The position numbers and the translations under genes are program-made. DNA of 64,000 nucleotides, from NCBI GenBank assembly GCA_965661055.1, contig CBFICS010000001.1, forward strand, positions 268,072 to 332,071, in the 5' to 3' direction. The notes under the pieces are model-generated. The model saw nothing but the letters and a program-made list of their open reading frames with translations. It was not told where the DNA came from and did no database searches. This DNA is from CBFHSF01 sp965661055 (GTDB lineage Bacteria > Bacteroidota > Bacteroidia > Flavobacteriales > Schleiferiaceae). Shown piece after piece: positions 25,046 through 35,101 of the stretch (its first letter is position 1; each line of letters opens with the position of its first letter).

Positions 25046-26593
25046 TTAGTTAACATCTAATGAGATAGCACTTACGTCTTCTACACGATAGTTCTTAGGA
25101 CCTACCGCTTTAATGTTTCTAATGGTAATGGTAGATCCAGGTTTTAGTTTCTCAACAAGTTGTTTTGTTTGAGAATCTAATTTATTTCCTCTGATCGTTC
25201 TTGGTGGGTAACCCGGAACAACCACTTCAAATGAAGTAACATTTAAGGTTAATTCAAATGGGAAATCTTTAAATTCTGCTTTAACTTCTCCCGCGGTAAT
25301 TGCTCTAGCAGAGAAAATACCTTGAGATTTACTATACATAGTACCTGTTGCAGGTGGAAGACCTTTTAAACGGAATTCCTTACTACCAACAGAACGTGTA
25401 GTGCCATCATCTTCTTGTACAGATACCGCAATCTTTATTGATTTTCCTGAAACTTTGTCAACACGTGCTGTGTAGTTTCCGTTAGATCCTGATACGCCGG
25501 GTCCGCTTACACGAATCTTCGCTGGATCAACTCCTGGTACACCAATTTCGATTGGGTTATCAACACCGCGATAAAGTACGTTCATCTTGGTTGGAGAAAT
25601 GACCACTGATGGAGGAGCAACAAAATACGTTCCTTCTAAAGGCACTTCTGTATCTTCTTGTCCAACCTGTTTCAGGGTAATAGAACCAGTCCATTTTACC
25701 TCACCTGTTTTGTTTGCAGGAAACTTAACAAATCCAACTCCATTTTGGATATCTTCTGAAGACAATTCCTGACCGTTAATGGTGATTATTGGGTCTTGAG
25801 TATCATCATATGCAGCAAGCAATACTTGTGCTTCGTATTGGTCTCCTTGGGTTACATAAGTTGACTTAGGAATTACAATACCTTTTACTCCTGTTACTTT
25901 AATATCTTTACCCGTTACATTCTCTGATAACAATGAAACCGTTTTAGATTCCATTCTTCTAACATTTGCTTGGATGTCAGATAAAAAGGTGATGTCAGCA
26001 ATTAATGGGAAATGACCAAAAGTTGATTCTTCCCAACTCATTGGAGCTTCATCTCCTTTAGCTTTTGTATCAGATACATCAAAGATTTTCTTAATATCAG
26101 CAATAAGTGCTTCATCACCTTCAGCTGCTTTTATTAAATCTTTTTTATAATCTTCCAAAGCTAATTTGATGTCTTTAGCTCTACCTTTTCCTCCTAATTC
26201 CTTGGGAGTAATAAGAACTGCAGCAGGCCCTTCTAAATCATCAGGTCTTTTTAATTTACCTGTTTCTTCGTCGCGACCATTAGAATACTCTTCTAATTCT
26301 TTCTTTACAGTTTCAATTAGTTCATAGGTTTTATTAGCCGACTTTTTTACCACGTTGGCCTTATCTCTCCAAGGTCCTGCTTTCGCTTCGTTTTCACCTG
26401 CAGCTCTATCAAGTTTGCTGTAAAGTGATGCGTTTTGCGCTTCAACAGTAACAATGGTTTCTGAGTATCCTTTCTCTAATTTATCTAACGCATCAAGGAT
26501 GTCCTTAGATACGTTTAAGGCAAGCATAGCGGTTAACACGAGATACATCATGTTAATCATCTTCTGCCTTGGTGACAATTTTCCTCCTGCCAT
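25046..26593 (-). CDS. gldM: GldM: periplasmic shaft of the T9SS/gliding motor
   Basis: 515 residues. A single membrane helix near the N-terminus (MYLVLTAMLALNVS, ~16-30) is followed by a long periplasmic part starting with helices and continuing as the four beta-rich D1-D4 domains known for GldM. GldM and GldL form the inner-membrane motor that turns proton flow into rotation for secretion and gliding. The opening SPRQKMINMMYLVLTAMLALNVS is highly conserved in the family. Confidence 0.96.
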   Translation of the reverse strand: MAGGKLSPRQKMINMMYLVLTAMLALNVSKDILDALDKLEKGYSETIVTVEAQNASLYSKLDRAAGENEAKAGPWRDKANVVKKSANKTYELIETVKKELEEYSNGRDEETGKLKRPDDLEGPAAVLITPKELGGKGRAKDIKLALEDYKKDLIKAAEGDEALIADIKKIFDVSDTKAKGDEAPMSWEESTFGHFPLIADITFLSDIQANVRRMESKTVSLLSENVTGKDIKVTGVKGIVIPKSTYVTQGDQYEAQVLLAAYDDTQDPIITINGQELSSEDIQNGVGFVKFPANKTGEVKWTGSITLKQVGQEDTEVPLEGTYFVAPPSVVISPTKMNVLYRGVDNPIEIGVPGVDPAKIRVSGPGVSGSNGNYTARVDKVSGKSIKIAVSVQEDDGTTRSVGSKEFRLKGLPPATGTMYSKSQGIFSARAITAGEVKAEFKDFPFELTLNVTSFEVVVPGYPPRTIRGNKLDSQTKQLVEKLKPGSTITIRNIKAVGPKNYRVEDVSAISLDVN

Positions 26594-26628
26594 TTTTCTT
26601 TATTTAATAGTTTCTGAGTTGTCTTTAA

Positions 26629-27297
26629 TTACGCTTTGTTTCCTCCCATTGCAGATAGCATGTTGCCATATACATTGTTTAGAGAAGACATGTTAGTAGC
26701 AAGGCGAGATACCTCTTCTGCTAACTTCTCAGAATCTTGAACTGATGAAGACAATTTGTCCATCATGTTATTTTGAATTTCAACTTGGCTGCTGGTGTTT
26801 TCTAATTGAACAGCATATAATGCGTTCATAGACTCCATGTGCTTAGCTGCATCAGAAAGTTGTTTGCTGTACTCATTAGTTGCAGTCGCTGCATCAACGG
26901 TTGTGCTTAATTGACCTGCTGCATCACCTAGTTTGCGCAATCCATTTCCAAGGCTTTCGATGAGTTCTGGTCCAATTTTCGCCTCTTCTAGCATGTTGTC
27001 TAACTCTTGAGTAGTAGAAAGTCCATTTCTAGATTTGTTGTAGTCAGCATCTGGATCTTCCATTCCTGCTAATTCAGGGTATACTAAGGTCCAATCCACT
27101 TCTTCATGTGGTTTTTCAAATGCAGAGAAGAAGAAAATCACTGCTTCTGTGGTAAGACCAATAACAAGCATAAGGTTTGCTCCTGGTAAGTGGAGGATTT
27201 TAAACATCGCTCCAAGAATTACAACGGCTGCACCCATACCATAAAGCTTAGCCATGAAGTTTTTAAATCTCTTTCCGTTTACATCAATCAATGCCAT
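26629..27297 (-). CDS. gldL: GldL: inner-membrane motor subunit of T9SS
   Basis: 222 residues. Two membrane helices, ~18-36 and ~41-60; the second includes Glu51 (GLTTEAVIFF), probably the conserved proton-site glutamate, and the first carries Lys33 and His36 (FKILHLPG). The cytoplasmic tail is helical with many Gln and Ser. GldL forms a ring around GldM helices. It lies 35 bp upstream of gldM in the operon. Confidence 0.95.
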   Translation of the reverse strand: MALIDVNGKRFKNFMAKLYGMGAAVVILGAMFKILHLPGANLMLVIGLTTEAVIFFFSAFEKPHEEVDWTLVYPELAGMEDPDADYNKSRNGLSTTQELDNMLEEAKIGPELIESLGNGLRKLGDAAGQLSTTVDAATATNEYSKQLSDAAKHMESMNALYAVQLENTSSQVEIQNNMMDKLSSSVQDSEKLAEEVSRLATNMSSLNNVYGNMLSAMGGNKA

Positions 27298-27344
27298 GAT
27301 TCAATTTTTTTAATGTTTGTGTTTGTTTTAAGAAATAGGGGTTA

Positions 27345-28766
27345 TTAAAAATCACCCAAGTCACGGCCTAAGAACGACTGAACGGTTCTGAATCCGATGT
27401 AGCTCTTAGCAGTATCTTGGTATTCGAAATCTCGGTTGTGAACTTGTAAGTACATAGCAATGTCTTTCCAAGAACCTCCTCTGATTACTTTTCTCTTCAT
27501 TGTCTCATCTTCTTCATCATTTGCATGATATTCAAAGTTTGGACTAATATCACTTGCAAAGTGGTAAGATTGCTCTTCATATCCAGTTGACGTCCACTCA
27601 GAAACGTTTCCTGCCATGTTGTATAAGTTATATCCGTTAGGTGAGTAACTAGTCGCTTTTACCGTATAAAAACCACCATCAGCAGATAGGTTACCACGCA
27701 TAGGTTTAAAGTTTGCTAAGTAACAACCCGAAGAGTTGGTTGCATAAGGTCCACCCCATGGGTAAGACGCCAATTCATATCCTCCTCTTGCTGCATACTC
27801 CCATTCACCTTCAGTGGGTAATCTAAATTCTTGTTCACTCATGGTAGACATGCCATTAGAGATCAAGTAAGAGGCGCGATAACGAGTTCTCCAATTACAA
27901 AAAGCTTTTGCTTGTTTCCAATTAACTCCTACCACTGGGTAGTCATCATAAGCTGGATGATAAAAATATTTATCGTGCATTGGCTCGTTAAAAGAGTAAG
28001 TGAAGTCATGTGCCCAAACTAAAGTGTCAGGGTAAACGTTAATGATTTCCTTTTCAAAGAAAGAAGCTCTAGTAGACACTTGCTGGTTGTCTTTAATATA
28101 GTCGCGGTATGAGAAATACTCTCCGTCACCGTCTTCATCGCGGTAATCATAAATTACACGATTCTCTTTTCTACCTGCCTTTTGTTTATTGATCCAAAAG
28201 TACATGTAGTTCAGTTGACGAGCGTCAATCATTCTTCCTCCTAAGAATTGCTCTTCTGGTGGAAGGTACATGCCTTCAATCACCTCAGTGTACAATTCAT
28301 CTGGGTAGTTGTTAATATCCCACTCTAAATATGATTGCCAATCTAAGTGGCGAGTCATAGAGTCAGGATAGTTCATTCCTCTGTATTCTTGGTAGAAAGT
28401 TGGTTCTTCCATTTCATTGTAGTCAATGAATTCATAACCTTCTACCATTCCTTCCGCTAATCTAAAGCGAAGAATAGAATCTCTGACCCACTGTACAAAC
28501 TGACGGTACTCGTTGTTTGTAATTTCGGTTTGATCCATGTAGAATGCAGGGATTGATACCGTTTTGGTTGGTGATGATAGCTGATAAGGAATGTCTTCAT
28601 CAGCATTACCCATGTTAAACGATCCTTGTGGAATAAAAACCATTCCGTAAGGTTCTGATGGATACCATTCAGGCCTGTCTTGCACGCCAGTAAGTTCACC
28701 GTGGTCTGAGCTGCTACAAGCAACTAGAGCTAGGAAACCGATGGCAAAAAACAATTTATTTTTCAT
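27345..28766 (-). CDS. gldK: GldK: T9SS lipoprotein with sulfatase-modifying-factor fold
   Basis: 473 residues from ATG 28766; an upstream start at 28823 would put 19 residues before the signal. Lipobox LVACS with Cys17. The rest is a formylglycine-generating-enzyme-like domain (GSFNMGNADED, YWINKQ, EGEWEYAARGG, NVSEWTSTGY, VIRGGSWKD, IGFRTV) used here structurally. GldK sits in the outer membrane and forms a ring with GldN. First gene of gldKLMN; the sprF-like gene is 66 bp upstream on the same strand. Confidence 0.95.
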   Translation of the reverse strand: MKNKLFFAIGFLALVACSSSDHGELTGVQDRPEWYPSEPYGMVFIPQGSFNMGNADEDIPYQLSSPTKTVSIPAFYMDQTEITNNEYRQFVQWVRDSILRFRLAEGMVEGYEFIDYNEMEEPTFYQEYRGMNYPDSMTRHLDWQSYLEWDINNYPDELYTEVIEGMYLPPEEQFLGGRMIDARQLNYMYFWINKQKAGRKENRVIYDYRDEDGDGEYFSYRDYIKDNQQVSTRASFFEKEIINVYPDTLVWAHDFTYSFNEPMHDKYFYHPAYDDYPVVGVNWKQAKAFCNWRTRYRASYLISNGMSTMSEQEFRLPTEGEWEYAARGGYELASYPWGGPYATNSSGCYLANFKPMRGNLSADGGFYTVKATSYSPNGYNLYNMAGNVSEWTSTGYEEQSYHFASDISPNFEYHANDEEDETMKRKVIRGGSWKDIAMYLQVHNRDFEYQDTAKSYIGFRTVQSFLGRDLGDF

Positions 28767-28832
28767 AAGGTCTGGTGTTTCAACTGTTAAATTAACGCCA
28801 AAATTTTTTAAAAATTTCTTCAAACTACATTT

Positions 28833-29771
28833 TTATAACCACACTGGGTTTGCGTAGCGTTTTTCTACTCGTGGTGGAATTTCAATTTTGAAGCAATAAC
28901 TCAATAGAATTTCATGTGATCCTGAACTTGCTTGACTCAACGCAGACGTTGTGATGTCGTAGCTGTAAGAGAATCTGAAATTCGGCATAATGTAGTAACC
29001 TACCTGAGCTGCAATAGCATCTTCCAGGCGATACGTTAACCCACCCCAAAGGCGGTTATTGTATAGGGCATTCAAATTTAGGTCGAACTGTGCAGAGGAT
29101 GCATATTTGACTAACAAGTTTGGTTGTAAGGCCCAGTTGGTGTTGGGGATCTTGTAGTCATATCCTCCCATTAAATAGTAATGTCTCTCGTAAGTAAATG
29201 TGCTTACTCCACCGGCGGTACCATCCAAATCGGTTTTTGCAGCAATTAAATTACCAGAAGAAATTCCTACGTAATATGTTGGTGTGTTGTAGTAAACTCC
29301 GAAGTTTAAATCGGTAGCTAATCCAGAAGCTCCATTTTTAATAATTGAAATGTCACTTGATTCTGGCGTGTTGGGGGTAATCCATTCGGCATCATTTAAG
29401 CCTTTGTTCTTTAAATTAACCATCAACCCAATCCCTAAGTTACCATCACCAATTTTGGTATTGTAAGTATAACCAATTCCAGCATTTATATCTTGAAAGA
29501 AACCAATTTGGTCATTGGTAATTGAAAGGGATAAGGCACCATGAAGGGCTGGAATAGGAATTCCTGCATTTAAGTTTTGCGTAGTAGGGGCGTTGTCAAA
29601 ACCAACCCATTGAGAACGGTGAGCTAGGTTAACACATATGTTTCCCGTAGCACCAGCGTAGCCTGGATTGTAATATAATTTGTTCCACTCAAATTGAGTG
29701 AATTGTACATCCTGTTGCGCAAAAAGAGTAAAGCTTAATGCACTAAGGAAAAGGGTAATAATTCTTCTCAT
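28833..29771 (-). CDS. PorP/SprF family T9SS outer-membrane protein
   Basis: 312 residues with a signal peptide (TLFAQQD). It shows the family start QDVQFTQFEWNKLYYNPGYAG and alternating beta-barrel strands, ending in aromatic/hydrophobic C-terminal segments. PorP/SprF proteins bind secreted substrates with type B C-terminal domains or anchor the GldK-GldN ring. Being directly upstream of gldK is the common flavobacterial arrangement, so this copy is likely the core one rather than a substrate-specific SprF. Confidence 0.92.
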   Translation of the reverse strand: MRRIITLFLSALSFTLFAQQDVQFTQFEWNKLYYNPGYAGATGNICVNLAHRSQWVGFDNAPTTQNLNAGIPIPALHGALSLSITNDQIGFFQDINAGIGYTYNTKIGDGNLGIGLMVNLKNKGLNDAEWITPNTPESSDISIIKNGASGLATDLNFGVYYNTPTYYVGISSGNLIAAKTDLDGTAGGVSTFTYERHYYLMGGYDYKIPNTNWALQPNLLVKYASSAQFDLNLNALYNNRLWGGLTYRLEDAIAAQVGYYIMPNFRFSYSYDITTSALSQASSGSHEILLSYCFKIEIPPRVEKRYANPVWL

Positions 29772-29919
29772 AGAGAATTTCTATTCATTTTTTCATTAGC
29801 CTAATAGCCGCTAAAGATAGATAAAAATAATTTTTAGCGAATTTTTTAGGCATCAAATTGCAAAATTTATAAACATTTTGTTCTTGAAAACTTGAAAGCC
29901 AGGTTTATAGAATCGTTAA

Positions 29920-31083
29920 TTAAATACCTCTTTGTTGTGCTTTCCACCATCTTTGGGGCATTTCTCCTTCTAAAGCGGCTTGGTAATCTTGGTAAGAGCA
30001 AGGTATTAAAGTATGCCTTTCTGAGGCTTTGTCACCAATAGGAACTTCAATCCACCATCGGTCACTCAGCGGACTCTTATAGAATATAAGTAGATGTTCT
30101 CCGTCCTCTAATAGAACATTGAACTTTGTGTAATCGTTTTTTGATGAAAAAGGATAGTCGCCCTTTCTCTGCGCAACGCCCTCTAGAAAATACCACATCA
30201 TTTGTGCGACAAGATGTGCGCCTTGTTTGTTGTCGTCTAAATTCGGATTGTATTGATAAATACCAAAACTAGTTACCTTATCACTCAAGCCTGAGTAACG
30301 GCAAATGGCGCATGCTTCTTCTGCGGAAAATCCGTTGGGAGAACTTCTTCTTGATGCGGGTGCATCCGGAAAGCGTATAGCTCCCAAATCAAAACTTATC
30401 AAATCCGCATCTCTTACAATGGGTTCAACCTCTTGAATATTCATGTGGGTTTGCCCGAGTCTAGAGATTTCAAAGTTTAGCTTTTCCATTAAACCTATTT
30501 CATCTTGATTTACAAAATAGGTTTGGTAGCCGATATTTGAAAAATTGAATAGGTTATACGGCTTGTTTATGATGATATGACTTAAGTAGCTTTCGTCTTT
30601 TAAACCGTCTTCATGTCTTCCTAAATCAAATCGACTGTCAATAGAAACAAGGTTGACGGTTTGCTCAAGTTTGTCGTATGACCTATAGTTGGCATAGGTG
30701 ATGTCTTGGCTGCCGCCTAAAATCAAAGGAATGATTTGATTCTTTAGGAGCTCAACACAAACTTCTTGAAGAGCAAAGTAGGTGTCTGAAATTTCTTCTC
30801 CCATGTAAATGTTACCCAAGTCGGCAATTTCATAATTCCACTTGCCAGAGTATAAAGGGTATAAAAACCTTCTTATGGTGTCTGGACCCTCTGCACAACC
30901 TTGGTTGTATACGGAACCCCTGTCATCCATTACTCCGATAATTGCCACTTTTACGCCTTCTAGATTGGGAATCCCTTCAACTTCTTTGTGTATGCGAAGA
31001 TTGTGGAATAATGACTGCGGGTGCAGCTTCTCTGCACTGTCTAAAATGTGTTCTCTTACCGGAGCTAAGAAGTGTTCTAACAT
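29920..31083 (-). CDS. Arginase-fold protein lacking the metal-binding residues
   Basis: 387 residues. The overall order follows arginase/agmatinase/formimidoylglutamase proteins: GGSQD (123-127) at the GGxHS/D site, SIDSRFD (148-153) at the DAHxD site, SFDLGAIR (230-237) at the SxDxD site, and FGIYQYNP near the end. Key metal ligands are changed: the His of the first motif is Gln126, the His of DAHxD is Arg151, and the second Asp of DxD is Gly234. It is therefore probably not a manganese hydrolase. The gene is 3 bp downstream of topA on the same strand. Automatic annotation as formimidoylglutamase would be misleading. Confidence 0.85.
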   Translation of the reverse strand: MLEHFLAPVREHILDSAEKLHPQSLFHNLRIHKEVEGIPNLEGVKVAIIGVMDDRGSVYNQGCAEGPDTIRRFLYPLYSGKWNYEIADLGNIYMGEEISDTYFALQEVCVELLKNQIIPLILGGSQDITYANYRSYDKLEQTVNLVSIDSRFDLGRHEDGLKDESYLSHIIINKPYNLFNFSNIGYQTYFVNQDEIGLMEKLNFEISRLGQTHMNIQEVEPIVRDADLISFDLGAIRFPDAPASRRSSPNGFSAEEACAICRYSGLSDKVTSFGIYQYNPNLDDNKQGAHLVAQMMWYFLEGVAQRKGDYPFSSKNDYTKFNVLLEDGEHLLIFYKSPLSDRWWIEVPIGDKASERHTLIPCSYQDYQAALEGEMPQRWWKAQQRGI

Positions 31084-31086
31084 TTA

Positions 31087-33456
31087 CTATTTTTTGGCGG
31101 TTTTCTTTGTAGTTGTCTTTTTAGCGGTTGCCTTCTTTTTTGCAGGAGCCTTTTTCTTACCTCTGCCTTTGGAAGCTCCTCCTTCTTTAATAAGCTTTAA
31201 ACATTCGTTTATTCCTAGACTTTTAGGATCTGTGTCTTTGGGAATCTTATAATTAGACTTTCCTTGTTTTATATACGGTCCAAATCTTCCGTTTAAAACT
31301 TCAATCGTTCCGCTTTCGTGATCAAAAGAGGCAATAAACTTGTTTCTATCGGCCTCTCTTTTGGCTTCAATCAGCTCAATAGCCCTTGTTAAGTTTATGG
31401 TTGCCGGATCGTCCTCTTTCTTGATGGAAGTGAACTTTTTAGCATGTAAAACATAAGGACCAAATCTTCCAATGCCAATTTTTACATCAGAGTCCTCATA
31501 TTGACCAATATTTCTAGGGAATTTGAAAAGCTCTAGAGCTTCCTCTAACGTTATGGTGCCTATTTGTTGGCCTTCTAAAAGTCCGGCGAAAGCAGGTTTC
31601 TCCTCGTCGTCAGACTCACCAATTTGTACCAATGGACCAAACCTTCCGATTCTTGTGTAAACGTTTTTACCTGAATTCGGATCAACGCCTAACAGTCTTT
31701 CTCCAGAAGCTCTATCGGCATTCTCTGTAACCTCTGTAATGGTAGGGTGGAAATCTTGGTAGAAAGATTCTATCATTGAATTCCATGCCTTCTGACCTTG
31801 AGCAATCTCATCGAACTCTTGTTCTACTTGGGCTGTGAAATTAAAGTCTAATACTTTATTAAAGTGCTCAACTAAAAAGTCATTCACCACCATACCAATG
31901 TCAGTTGGGAATAATTTTCCTTTTTCAGCTCCTGTTTTTTCTTGTTTAACAACCGTCTTCACCTCGTTTTCTACAAGAGATAACTGGTGGTAGTCTCTTA
32001 GTTCACCTTCTCTAACGGGTTTTTCAACATACCCTCTATTAATAATGGTAGAAATGGTAGGGGCGTAGGTAGACGGTCTACCTATCCCTAATTCTTCTAA
32101 TTTTTTCACCAAACTAGCCTCAGTAAACCTCGGGGGGTGTTTTGAGAACTTTTCAGTAGCGGTAATTTCATTCGGGTTAAGCGATTCATTTACCTTTAAG
32201 GCTGGAAGTGCATTCTTTTCTTCAATGTCTTCTTCGTCGGTGCCTTCTAGGTAAACCTTTAAAAATCCATCAAAAACGATGACCTCTCCCTTTGCTACGA
32301 AATGATATTTATCTACCGAAGGACTTGCGATCACTGCGGTGGTGTTTTCTAATTTGGCTGCAGCCATTTGACTGGCTAAGGTCCTTTTCCAAATTAAATC
32401 GTAAAGCCTTTGTTGGTTTCTGTCGGCACCGGCTTCATGTCTGTCCATATACGTAGGACGAATCGCTTCGTGAGCTTCTTGCGCACCTTTGTTTTTGGTG
32501 CTGAAGTTTCTCACTTTAGAATACTCTGCACCGTAAGACTTTGTAATTTCTTCTTTAGCGGTAGAAATGGCAAGTCCAGAAAGGTTAACGCTATCCGTTC
32601 TCATATAGGTAATAAGTCCTGCTTCGTAAAGTCTTTGTGCTAATGACATAGTTTGCGAAACGGAATATCCTAGTTTTCTTGACGCCTCTTGTTGAAGGGT
32701 AGAAGTGGTAAATGGCGCAGCAGGGTTTCTTGTTCCTGGACGCTTGTCTACCTTATTAATAGTGAAGTCTGCATTTTTACAGCTTTCTAAAAAAGCCTGT
32801 GCTTCATCTTTGTTTTCAAATCGATGGTTTAACTCTGCGGTAAAGGTTTTTCCATTCTCTTTTTGGAATTCGGCGACTACTCTATAGGTTGCCTTAGATT
32901 CAAAACCTTGAATTTCTCTTTCTCTATCTACAATTAATCTAACCGCAACCGATTGAACCCTACCTGCAGAAAGTCCTGGCTTAATTTTTTTCCACAGAAC
33001 GGGAGAGAGTTCAAAACCTACCAATCTATCTAAAATTCTTCTTGCTTGCTGAGCATCCACTAAATCTTGATTCACCTTTCGGGGAGATTCAACTGCATTT
33101 AAAATGGCTGACTTTGTGATTTCGTGAAATACAATTCTATGTGTGGTGGCTAAATCTAGTCCTAAGGTGTCCGCTAGGTGCCAAGCAATGGCTTCCCCTT
33201 CGCGGTCCTCATCCGATGCAAGCCATACTTGATCTGAGGACTTTACTAGTTTTTTAAGCCTTGAAACCACTTCTTTTTTGTCTGAAGGTACTTCGTATAT
33301 CGGATTAAATCCGTTGTCGATTTCAATCCCCATATCTTTGGAAACCAGATCTCTAATGTGTCCGAAACTACTTGCTACTACAAAGTCTTTTCCCAAAAAC
33401 TTTTCAATGGTTTTGGCCTTTGCAGGTGACTCGACGATGACTAAATTCTTCCCCAT
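31087..33456 (-). CDS. topA: DNA topoisomerase I
   Basis: 789 residues. The TOPRIM domain is at the N-terminus (LVIVESPAKAKTIEKFLG; ASDEDREGEAIAWHL), and the active-site Tyr is in GLITYMRTDS. The C-terminus has repeated FGPYV/IK-type motifs (RFGPLVQIG, RFGPYVLHA, RFGPYIKQG) in place of the zinc fingers of E. coli TopA, then a Lys/Ala/Thr tail of ~30 residues that probably binds DNA. It relaxes negative supercoils. The following gene on the same strand is only 3 bp away. Confidence 0.97.
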   Translation of the reverse strand: MGKNLVIVESPAKAKTIEKFLGKDFVVASSFGHIRDLVSKDMGIEIDNGFNPIYEVPSDKKEVVSRLKKLVKSSDQVWLASDEDREGEAIAWHLADTLGLDLATTHRIVFHEITKSAILNAVESPRKVNQDLVDAQQARRILDRLVGFELSPVLWKKIKPGLSAGRVQSVAVRLIVDREREIQGFESKATYRVVAEFQKENGKTFTAELNHRFENKDEAQAFLESCKNADFTINKVDKRPGTRNPAAPFTTSTLQQEASRKLGYSVSQTMSLAQRLYEAGLITYMRTDSVNLSGLAISTAKEEITKSYGAEYSKVRNFSTKNKGAQEAHEAIRPTYMDRHEAGADRNQQRLYDLIWKRTLASQMAAAKLENTTAVIASPSVDKYHFVAKGEVIVFDGFLKVYLEGTDEEDIEEKNALPALKVNESLNPNEITATEKFSKHPPRFTEASLVKKLEELGIGRPSTYAPTISTIINRGYVEKPVREGELRDYHQLSLVENEVKTVVKQEKTGAEKGKLFPTDIGMVVNDFLVEHFNKVLDFNFTAQVEQEFDEIAQGQKAWNSMIESFYQDFHPTITEVTENADRASGERLLGVDPNSGKNVYTRIGRFGPLVQIGESDDEEKPAFAGLLEGQQIGTITLEEALELFKFPRNIGQYEDSDVKIGIGRFGPYVLHAKKFTSIKKEDDPATINLTRAIELIEAKREADRNKFIASFDHESGTIEVLNGRFGPYIKQGKSNYKIPKDTDPKSLGINECLKLIKEGGASKGRGKKKAPAKKKATAKKTTTKKTAKK

Positions 33457-33613
33457 GGATACTTTTTAAATACAGGTTTCAACCTGCAAAGTAAACGAAA
33501 TGTTTTTCAAACCACCCGAATTTTACTTCCCCGAAAGGGTAATTTATAGTAATGATGTGTAAAATGGAAGAAAAAAGTGGGCTGACAAACTGTCACAGAG
33601 TAATTGATTTTTC

Positions 33614-33621
33614 TACCTTTG
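33614..33621 (+). promoter_or_regulatory. -7 promoter element of the miaB operon
   Basis: TACCTTTG fits TAnnTTTG exactly, with start of transcription near 33628 and a leader of ~20 nt. No standard -33 TTG at 17-23 bp. Confidence 0.45.
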
Positions 33622-33648
33622 TGCCGTAAACCATGAAATGGAAATTCA

Positions 33649-35085
33649 ATGCACGAGGATAAGAAGGAAATAGTTGAGGAAAGACAAGGGGAATCTCTTG
33701 TTTTAGATGCTGATTTTAGAGCTTCCAAGAAATTATACATAGAGAGTTATGGCTGTCAGATGAATTTTTCTGATAGTGAAATTGTAGCGAGTATATTGGC
33801 TACCGAAGGATATTCTACCACTAGAGATATGGAAGAGGCTGACCTTGTTTTATTAAATACATGTAGTATCAGAGACAAGGCTGAGCAAACGGTTCGCAAG
33901 AGATTGGGGACATTTAACCAGGTAAAAAAGTCTAATCCCGATATGAAAATTGGTGTTTTGGGGTGTATGGCTGAACGAGTTAAAAGCAAGCTTCTTGATG
34001 AAGAAAAGTTAGTAGATCTTGTGGTAGGTCCAGACGCTTACAGAGATTTACCCAACTTGTTAAAAGAACTTGACGGAGGACGAAAGGCGGTTAATGTTAT
34101 TCTTTCTAAAGAAGAAACCTATGATAACATTGAACCGGTTCGCCTGGGAGGAAATGGGGTCACTGCATTTGTTTCCATTACCCGCGGTTGTGATAACATG
34201 TGTACTTTCTGTGTAGTTCCGTTTACACGCGGTAGAGAACGCTCTAGGAATCCAGAAACCATAGTAGAGGAAGTAATTGAGTTGGCCAACAAGGGCTACA
34301 AAGAAGTGACTTTGCTAGGGCAAAATGTAGATAGCTACTTGTGGTATGGCGGCGGACTCAAAAAAGATTTTGACAAGGCATCTGATGCGGCCAAGGCTTC
34401 GGCGTTGTATTTCGGCGGACTTTTAAACAAAGTAGCAAAGGCGGTTCCGAATATGAGAATTAGATTCTCTACTTCAAACCCTCAAGATATGTCTGATGAG
34501 GTTTTATACGCCATTGCCAACAATGAGAATGTGTGTAATTATATTCACTTGCCTGTTCAGTCAGGAAGTTCTAGAATTTTAGAACTTATGAATAGAGGGC
34601 ATACAAGAGAAGAGTATTTTGCGTTGATTGACCGAGTGAGAAAAATTATTCCAGATTGTGGGATTAGTCATGACCTTATTACAGGGTTCCCTACTGAGAC
34701 TGAAGAAGATCATCAAGACACTTTGTCTTTAATGGATTATGTGAAGTATGACTTTGGATATATGTTCTTTTACTCTGAGCGTCCTAACACGTACGCCGCT
34801 AGAAAAATGGAAGATGACATTCCACTAGAAGTGAAAAAGAGACGCCTTAAGGAAATTATTGACAAACAGCAAGAACACTCTTTAGAGAGAAATAAGGCCT
34901 TTATTGGTAAAACGGTTGAAGTTTTAGTGGAAGGGGTTTCTAAGAGATCTGATGATGATTTGTTCGGACGTTGTTCTCAAAATACTGTGGTTGTTTTTCC
35001 TAGAGAAAATTATGCTGCCGGTGATTTTGTAAAAGTGAAAATTGAAGATTGTACTGCAGCTACTCTTTTAGGTACTGCCATTTAA
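33649..35085 (+). CDS. miaB: tRNA-2-methylthio-N6-dimethylallyladenosine synthase
   Basis: 478 residues. Radical-SAM cluster cysteines Cys181, Cys185, Cys188 in GCDNMCTFC; the N-terminal UPF0004 domain begins YIESYGCQMNFSDSE and has its own three cysteines (YGCQMN, NTCSIRD, GCMAE); a TRAM domain forms the C-terminus (~410-475). The enzyme adds the methylthio group to i6A37 in tRNAs reading UNN codons. First gene of a six-gene run to secG. Confidence 0.97.
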   Translation: MHEDKKEIVEERQGESLVLDADFRASKKLYIESYGCQMNFSDSEIVASILATEGYSTTRDMEEADLVLLNTCSIRDKAEQTVRKRLGTFNQVKKSNPDMKIGVLGCMAERVKSKLLDEEKLVDLVVGPDAYRDLPNLLKELDGGRKAVNVILSKEETYDNIEPVRLGGNGVTAFVSITRGCDNMCTFCVVPFTRGRERSRNPETIVEEVIELANKGYKEVTLLGQNVDSYLWYGGGLKKDFDKASDAAKASALYFGGLLNKVAKAVPNMRIRFSTSNPQDMSDEVLYAIANNENVCNYIHLPVQSGSSRILELMNRGHTREEYFALIDRVRKIIPDCGISHDLITGFPTETEEDHQDTLSLMDYVKYDFGYMFFYSERPNTYAARKMEDDIPLEVKKRRLKEIIDKQQEHSLERNKAFIGKTVEVLVEGVSKRSDDDLFGRCSQNTVVVFPRENYAAGDFVKVKIEDCTAATLLGTAI

Positions 35086-35101
35086 TAGTTATCCACCACC
35101 T

